DNA of 64,000 nt from Hemileia vastatrix. Taxonomy: Eukaryota > Basidiomycota > Pucciniomycetes > Pucciniales > Zaghouaniaceae. The notes under the pieces were generated by a model. The model made no database searches. It had not been told where the DNA came from and saw only the letters and a program-made list of their open reading frames with translations. The translations under genes were made by a program, and so were the position numbers. Shown here in pieces: positions 58,824-64,000 of this stretch (position 1 is the first letter of the stretch; the number at the start of each line of letters is the position of its first letter). The stretch lies in NCBI GenBank assembly GCA_030280995.1, contig JASXTE010000017.1, positions 5,718,501 to 5,782,500 of the forward strand. The letters run 5' to 3'.

Positions 58824-59915
58824 TGTAGACAATCCTATAGTACTAGCTATAGGCCTTGACCAAGGGAGTTGGAGAAAAACCAGAGAGAAAATCCCCTGTC
58901 CCTTTAGAAAAATAGAGTGAGATTTACTTGCTAAAGTAAGTTGGTTCCTGTTTTGCTAAAGACCCCTTTTAAACACACTTGACTGCTTGATGAGCCAAGA
59001 AAGTAGTCACCAGATAGACTACCAGACCAAAGAACTGAAATGTAGAACAAAGTCCACACCAGAGACAGCAAAGATACTTGATGTAGGCTGCAAATCCACA
59101 CCAGAGACAGCAATAATACTTGCTATAGCTTGCAAGACTATAACAGAGAAAACAGTTGCTAAAGTTAAGTTAAATGAAGAACTCACTTGCAACAAACACA
59201 GCCAATTGTGGCCAGAAAACAGTGAAAACTGAGTGAGGAACAATGAGATCACCTCCGGATGGTTGTATGATGATTAAGGTTGCCCCAAACTGTCTTAAAC
59301 TATTTACACACAGACCACTAACTAAGAGCCCATGCGCACCCACCAATCTGGCGCCTGTACCTGCCAAATTGCATAAAAAACCCTCCTGGAGCGCTCCCCA
59401 ACCTCCTAAAACAGAGGTGGGCGGGCCGCCCAACGTCGGAGATGCCGCCTGAAGCGGCCCGGCCTCCCTGAAGCCAGAAAACCAATAAAAACCACTAATC
59501 TACTTAGAAAAATTAGCTACAACTACTAAAACCTTTAAAACACGGAATTTCACTATAACAACATTGAGACATGAAATATAGAGAAAAATTAGCTCTATCA
59601 AATGGTACTAAGCACTTAACCCTAAGACTTAAGGTTAGCCCATAAAACACAAAAAACAAAATTAAACAGCAATCTTTTATAAATGAAAAATGAGGAAATG
59701 ACCCCTTAAAACTCAGAATATGAAAAATGTCTTCAAGACATAAAATATAGAGAAAAACCAGGGATATCCAATGATAGTACCCACATACCCGCAGACCCAA
59801 TATCCATGGAATAAAACCAGAAAAATACCAAATTCCTTAACAGATGTCAATTAAGACATGCACAAACAGCGCCAAATCACACAACAAAGGCCCCTGCCAA
59901 TGTTGGAAGACCACA
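58824..59915 (-). repeat. LTR of element H (5' LTR)
   Basis: 1092 bp. Differs from its partner at about three sites, which suggests a recent insertion. Confidence 0.9.
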
Positions 59916-62275
59916 CCGCTCTCCGTCATAGAAGTGTCCAGCACAAGTTCGGCCGAACTTGTGCTGGACACTTTTGGTCATGTGCAGTCAGATGGGATCA
60001 ATTCTCTGTATGGCAACAAAAAACTTTTTTTATTAAATTTCACTAGAAGCAGTTTGGTTTAGCTGAATCATCCACCTGCTGTTCTGCCCAATATCAGGTG
60101 TATAATTTTTTATCTTTAAAGAAAAGGTCACTTATTACAATTAAGCCCTGATGGCTCCCATTTGCTTTAACACCTCTACTGGCTCTTGATAGCAAGAATT
60201 TTACCAGTATTTTTTTCATATTTTTACTCTTTGACTTTTATTTTACTCTTTTATTCCTCTTTTTACTTTTAAATTTCTATTTAATTTTTGTAAAACGAAT
60301 CCTTTCCATATTTATTTACGTCTATTTTAAAAAATTATTGAAGGTATAACTTCACATGGTATGCATTTGGCACACCAGTTTTTGCTATACTAATAACATT
60401 AATAATATAATGGTGATAAAATATTAATCGGATGATAAATATGAAAGATACTGACTGATCAAATACCAGTAGACATGTTTATGAGAAATACAAGATGAAG
60501 GAACTGAAGAAAATTTCCACCCAAGCTACTTTCCATCATAAAAGTGTCCAGCACAAGTTCGGCCAAACTTGTGCTGGACACTTTTAGTCACGTGCAGTCA
60601 GATGGGATCAATTCTCTATATGGCAACAAAAAAACATTTTTTTATTAAACTTCACTACAAGCAGTTTTTTTTAGCTGAATCATCCACCTGTTGTTCTTCC
60701 CAACCTCAGGTGTATAATTTTTTATCTTTAAAAAAAGGTCACTTATTACAATTTAGCCCTGATGGCTCCCATTTTTTTCAACACTTCTACTGGCTCTTGA
60801 GAGCAAGAATTTTACTAGTATTTTATTTTTCATAATTGATCTCTTTGAGATTAATTTTACCTTTTTATCCCTCATATTGCTTTTGTATATCAATTTATTT
60901 TTTGTAAAACAAATCATTTTCATATTTTTTTACCTTTATTTAATAATATTATAAAAGGTGTAACATCACCCGGTATGCATTGGGCACACAAGTTTTTGCT
61001 ATACTTATAATATTAATAATATAATGGTGACAATAAATTAATCAAATGATATATATGAGTGAGGCACAAAGATCAAGTACCAATGGACATGTTTATAAGA
61101 AATACCAGATTAACTGAAGAAAAATTCTACCCTAGCTACTCTCTGTCATAAATGTGTCCAGCACAAGTTCGGCCGAACTTGTGCTGGACACTTTTTGTCA
61201 CATGCAGTCTGGTGTGATCAATTCTCTCTCAATCATTGAACTAGAAGTTGTTTGATATGGCTAAATGGTTATGCTGAAGTTTTTTTAAACCTCAGATTGG
61301 CACTTTTTTGTTTTTCAAAAAAGCAATGATAGTCCAAGTTTAGCCTCACTGGTGGACATTTGCCCCAACATGTCTACTTGCTCTTGATGGCAGTAGTTTT
61401 ATTTTAATTTTTTATTTCATATTTGATTCCTTTAATTTTACCTCTTTATCCCTCATATTGCTTTTGTATATCAATTTATTTTTTGTAAAACAAATCATTT
61501 TCATATTTTTTTACCTTTATTTAATAATATTATAAAAGGTGTAACATCACCTGGTATGCATTTGGCACACGAGTTTTTGCTATACTTATAATATTAAAAC
61601 ATAATGGTGACAAAAAATCAATCAAATGATAAATATGAGTGAGGCACAAAGATCAAATACCAGTGGACATGTTTATAAGAAATACCAGATGAACTGAAGA
61701 AAAATTCCACCCTAGCTAACCTCCATCATAAAAGTGTCCAGCACAAGTTCGGCCGAACTTGTGCTGGACACTTTTGGTCACATGCAGTCTGATGTGATCA
61801 ATTCTCTTTATTGCAATGAAAATGAATTTTTCTTCAATAATTGCACTAGAAGTTGTTTGATATGGCAAAATTGTCATCCTGAAGTTTTGGTAAAGCTCCA
61901 GTGGATTTTTTTTTATTTTTACAAAAAAGAAATTATAGTCCAAGTTTAGTGCCACTGGTGGGCGTTCACCCCATCATGTCTACTTGCTCTTGATGGGAGG
62001 AATTTCACTTTAATTTTTTATTTCATATTTGATCCCTTTAATTTTACCTTTTTATCCCTCATATTGCTTTTGGATATCAATTTATTTTTTGTAAAACAAA
62101 TCATTTTCATATTTTTTTACCTTTATTTAATAATATTATAAAAGGTGTAACATCACCCGGTATGCATTTGGCACACAAGTTTTTGCTATACTTATAATAT
62201 TAATAACATAATGGTGACAAAAATCAATCAAATGATAAATATGAGTGAGGCACAAAGGTCAAATACCAATTAATC

Positions 62276-62860
62276 AATAGTTCTTTTTAATATTATAAAT
62301 TTTTTTATTAAATAAAATGGTAATAATGAATTATATTTTTCATCCACAATTCCACTCTAATGATTCCCACTGCACAAAAAGGGTTCACTTGGTCCTTTCT
62401 TTACTGCTTGTGCATATATTTTATTGCCCACAGTACTACAATTTTTTGTAGTGATTATCCCACATCTGATTCAGGAATATTTTTAAACAATATAAGTTTT
62501 TTTACAAAAGACCTTATCATATCCAATATCCCACAAAAAATACAACCTGTTTTTGTATTAAAGCCCGTTAATTATTAAGAAATTGTTAAAATAATTAGAT
62601 TAGACCCTGGCACAGCTAGATCCATACCAACCGACCTAAAGTCTTTTCAATATTGAAAACAATTAAATAAAATTATGATATCATACTAAATTATGGGCAC
62701 CAACCATAATTCAGCACTTCTCATTTGCTCTGCTACAAAATGAGTGCATGTAGCATTTTTCTAACGTCGGACTGTTTTTCTTCCTTCCCTCACACCTTTA
62801 GTCCAGAATGATAATTTAGTATGAGTTTTGGTCAAAATGGTTTGCCAGTGTTATCTGTAT
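62276..62860. other. AT-rich tail of segment G, no gene
   Basis: Follows a partial last monomer. No motif or reading frame of interest. Confidence 0.5.
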
Positions 62861-63260
62861 GCAATATGAATTCATATTGCATATTTCTATTTATGCATAA
62901 AATATACTCTTTAAGCATCATTTTTTTTGCATTTTTCAATCATTATGCCTATTTATGCATATTCATATGCATATTCATTATACAGATTTATATGCATATT
63001 AATATATTTTTTTCATATATGTATATGCACCTTTTTTTGCATATTCAATATGCATATTTTTAATGCATATTCAATATGCATATTTTTATGCATATTTTTT
63101 ATGAATAATCACTATGCATATTTTTTATGCATATTTTTATGCATATTTTTTATGCATATTTATTCTTCATAGTCATTATGCATACACTTTGGATAGGCAA
63201 TTCACATCAATTTTTAGCATGCAATAAGTATCCACCATGCAAATTCAAATGCATATGCAT
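62860..63260. repeat. Degenerate ATGCATAT repeat
   Basis: Around twenty TATGCATAT or ATGCAT words in 400 bases, separated by T runs. ATGCAT is self-complementary, so the tract is rich in small inverted repeats. Confidence 0.8.
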
Positions 63261-63565
63261 CTATATCATACACGCAACTTATATTAAAGTTTAATATTTG
63301 AATATTAAGGTATGCTAAGTGATGTTGTTCAAACTTTTTCCAAACCTGAGATTAACTGATGTTCAATGTGGTTCTTAAGCTCTGCTCAAGGAGGGATTGT
63401 TCTGGATTCAATCTGTGACAGTTTATTTTTTCAATGTTTTTTCATCAGATTTAAAAACATCTTTCTGACAGTTTCAGGATGGTTTCCCAACAGTTTCCTG
63501 ACAAATTCCTAATAGTTTCAAAAAGAGGGAACTGCTAGCAGTTCACCCCCAGATTTCCCGTGGTG

Positions 63566-64000
63566 ACAGGGGGAAAAATCTGTGCACTAGATGTCTAGTG
63601 CTTTTTTTGGTTTCATGCATGGATTTAGTGAGTGATTCAGGCAGTCACTCTGTCAAAGCCTCCTTTGGTTTTGTCTCTCCTGCTCCACTCAAATAGGTTT
63701 TTCCTTTCTTTGCACACTTTTTTTCTTCCCTTTTTGTGCCCTTCACATGTAGGTTTTTCTTTTCTTTTAATTTAAGTTATATACTTTCTCTTATCCTTAT
63801 TTTTGAGTTTTTCCCCTCTTTTTTTCAATTCTTTCCCTACCTTCGGATCTACCCTCTTGCTTTTTTTTTCTATCTCCTTCGCTCACCTTTCCTTTCCCTC
63901 CCTTCACCTCTTCCCTCTTTCTTCCGTTTTTTCTCTCCCCTTGACTCCTATGAAACCTTCCTAGAGCCCTATTGCTGTCTTCATACAGTCTTTTTTAAGC
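63566..64000. other. Pyrimidine-rich tract beyond segment G
   Basis: Starts with the hairpin CACTAGATGTCTAGTG (63585-63600) and becomes strongly C/T-rich from about 63690 to the window end. It resembles the pyrimidine half of the Y/R switches; any purine half would lie outside the window. Confidence 0.55.

Larger units (their letters stand above)
55884..59915 (-). mobile_element. LTR retrotransposon H (gag-only, non-autonomous)
   Basis: LTRs of 1092 bp (55884-56975 and 58824-59915) differ at about three positions. On the minus strand they run TGTGGTCTTCC to GTCTACA. The flanks share CCGC (or CCGCT). It is inserted in a satellite monomer, whose sequence resumes on the other side. A primer-binding site TGGCGCCCAACGTGGGG (minus, 58819-58803) lies four bases from the 5' LTR. 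A purine tract GGAGGGAGGA (minus, 56985-56976) abuts the 3' LTR. The interior of 1.8 kb encodes Gag but no protease, RT or integrase. Confidence 0.88.
51000..62275 (+). repeat. Tandem satellite, monomers of about 608 bp, each with a 46-bp palindrome
   Basis: Palindromes start at 51046, 51650, 52254, 52866, 53475, 54083, 54698, 55307, 59930, 60540, 61150 and 61730. The spacing is 604-615, except 580 for the last and for the pair split by element H. Each spans 46 bases, from AAAAGTGTCC to its complement GGACACTTTT, around the centre AAGTTCGGCCGAACTT. It is exact in several units and has one or a few changes in others. The palindrome is preceded by CCCTAGCTACTCTCCATCAT and followed by GTGCAGTCAGATGGGATCAA. 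The rest of the monomer is AT-rich, with conserved GGTATGCATTTGGCACAC. There is no coding content. Confidence 0.9.
49056..63565. mobile_element. Segment G: 14.5 kb palindrome-ended element carrying a satellite array
   Basis: The left end reads CACCACGGGAAATCT (49056-49070), GTGAATTGCTAGCAAT and CCCTCT. The right end (63523-63565) is its inverted counterpart with the perfect 16-bp palindrome GAACTGCTAGCAGTTC (63529-63544), then AGATTTCCCGTGGTG. Between them lie diverged monomers, a tandem array of about 608-bp units, and the later insertion H. There is no transposase gene, so if it is mobile it depends on one elsewhere. No clear target duplication is visible. Sequence right of 63565 does not resume element E, so a simple insertion is not proven. 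Confidence 0.55.

Noticed and set aside
51000..62275. CRISPR-like array of palindromic repeats
   Set aside because: Units are about 600 bases and diverged, spacers are not unique short sequences, no cas genes are present, and the context is eukaryotic.

Overview
This window looks like a repeat-rich, AT-rich nuclear segment of a filamentous fungus, most probably a rust (Pucciniales). Genes carry many short introns (about 50-100 nt) with GTATGT/GTAAGT donors. There is a Zn2Cys6 protein, a pair of secreted proteins with fungal family motifs, chromodomain Ty3 retrotransposons, PIF/Harbinger DNA transposons and TET/JBP-like oxygenase relics. Species assignment is inference. Nothing bacterial is present (no operons, rRNA or CRISPR).

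Layout. 1-7.5 kb is host-like. It holds a three-exon gene ending in a Zn2Cys6 cluster (1739-2936) and a ten-exon gene for a predicted secreted protein (4989-6565). A diverged paralogue with the same ten-exon layout lies at 16323-17911. Between them sits a PIF/Harbinger element (7545-14852) bounded by inverted repeats. It holds a decayed transposase (+), a pyrimidine/purine switch with a hairpin, a decayed TET/JBP-like 2OG-Fe(II) oxygenase (+), a minisatellite and a decayed Myb/SANT-like protein (-).

From 19.34 kb a second copy of the same transposon begins, with the transposase, Y/R switch and TET-like pseudogene in the same order, split by later insertions. These are a 1.9 kb palindrome-ended element A (about 21497-23382) and an LTR element D (24315-33034), itself interrupted by LTR element C (25679-30784). 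An old minus-strand Ty3 element E (from 34269) then cuts the TET-like relic and is itself split by a full-length, apparently young chromovirus F (38316-47165; 1177-bp LTRs, 5-bp target duplication ATAAT).

From 49.06 to 63.57 kb lies a 14.5 kb segment G bounded by inverted repeats that each contain a TGCTAGCA-centred palindrome. Most of it is a tandem array of roughly 608-bp monomers, each carrying a 46-bp near-perfect palindrome. A gag-only LTR element H (55884-59915) has inserted into the array.

Main leads: (1) a Harbinger-type element that seems to carry a TET/JBP-like gene, seen in two copies; (2) in chromovirus F, two overlapping reading frames ahead of Gag-Pol, one of which joins Gag-Pol through a predicted 52-nt intron in perfect phase; (3) the palindromic satellite inside a palindrome-ended element; (4) recurrent pyrimidine-to-purine strand switches. 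All calls come from reading the sequence; no database search was run.
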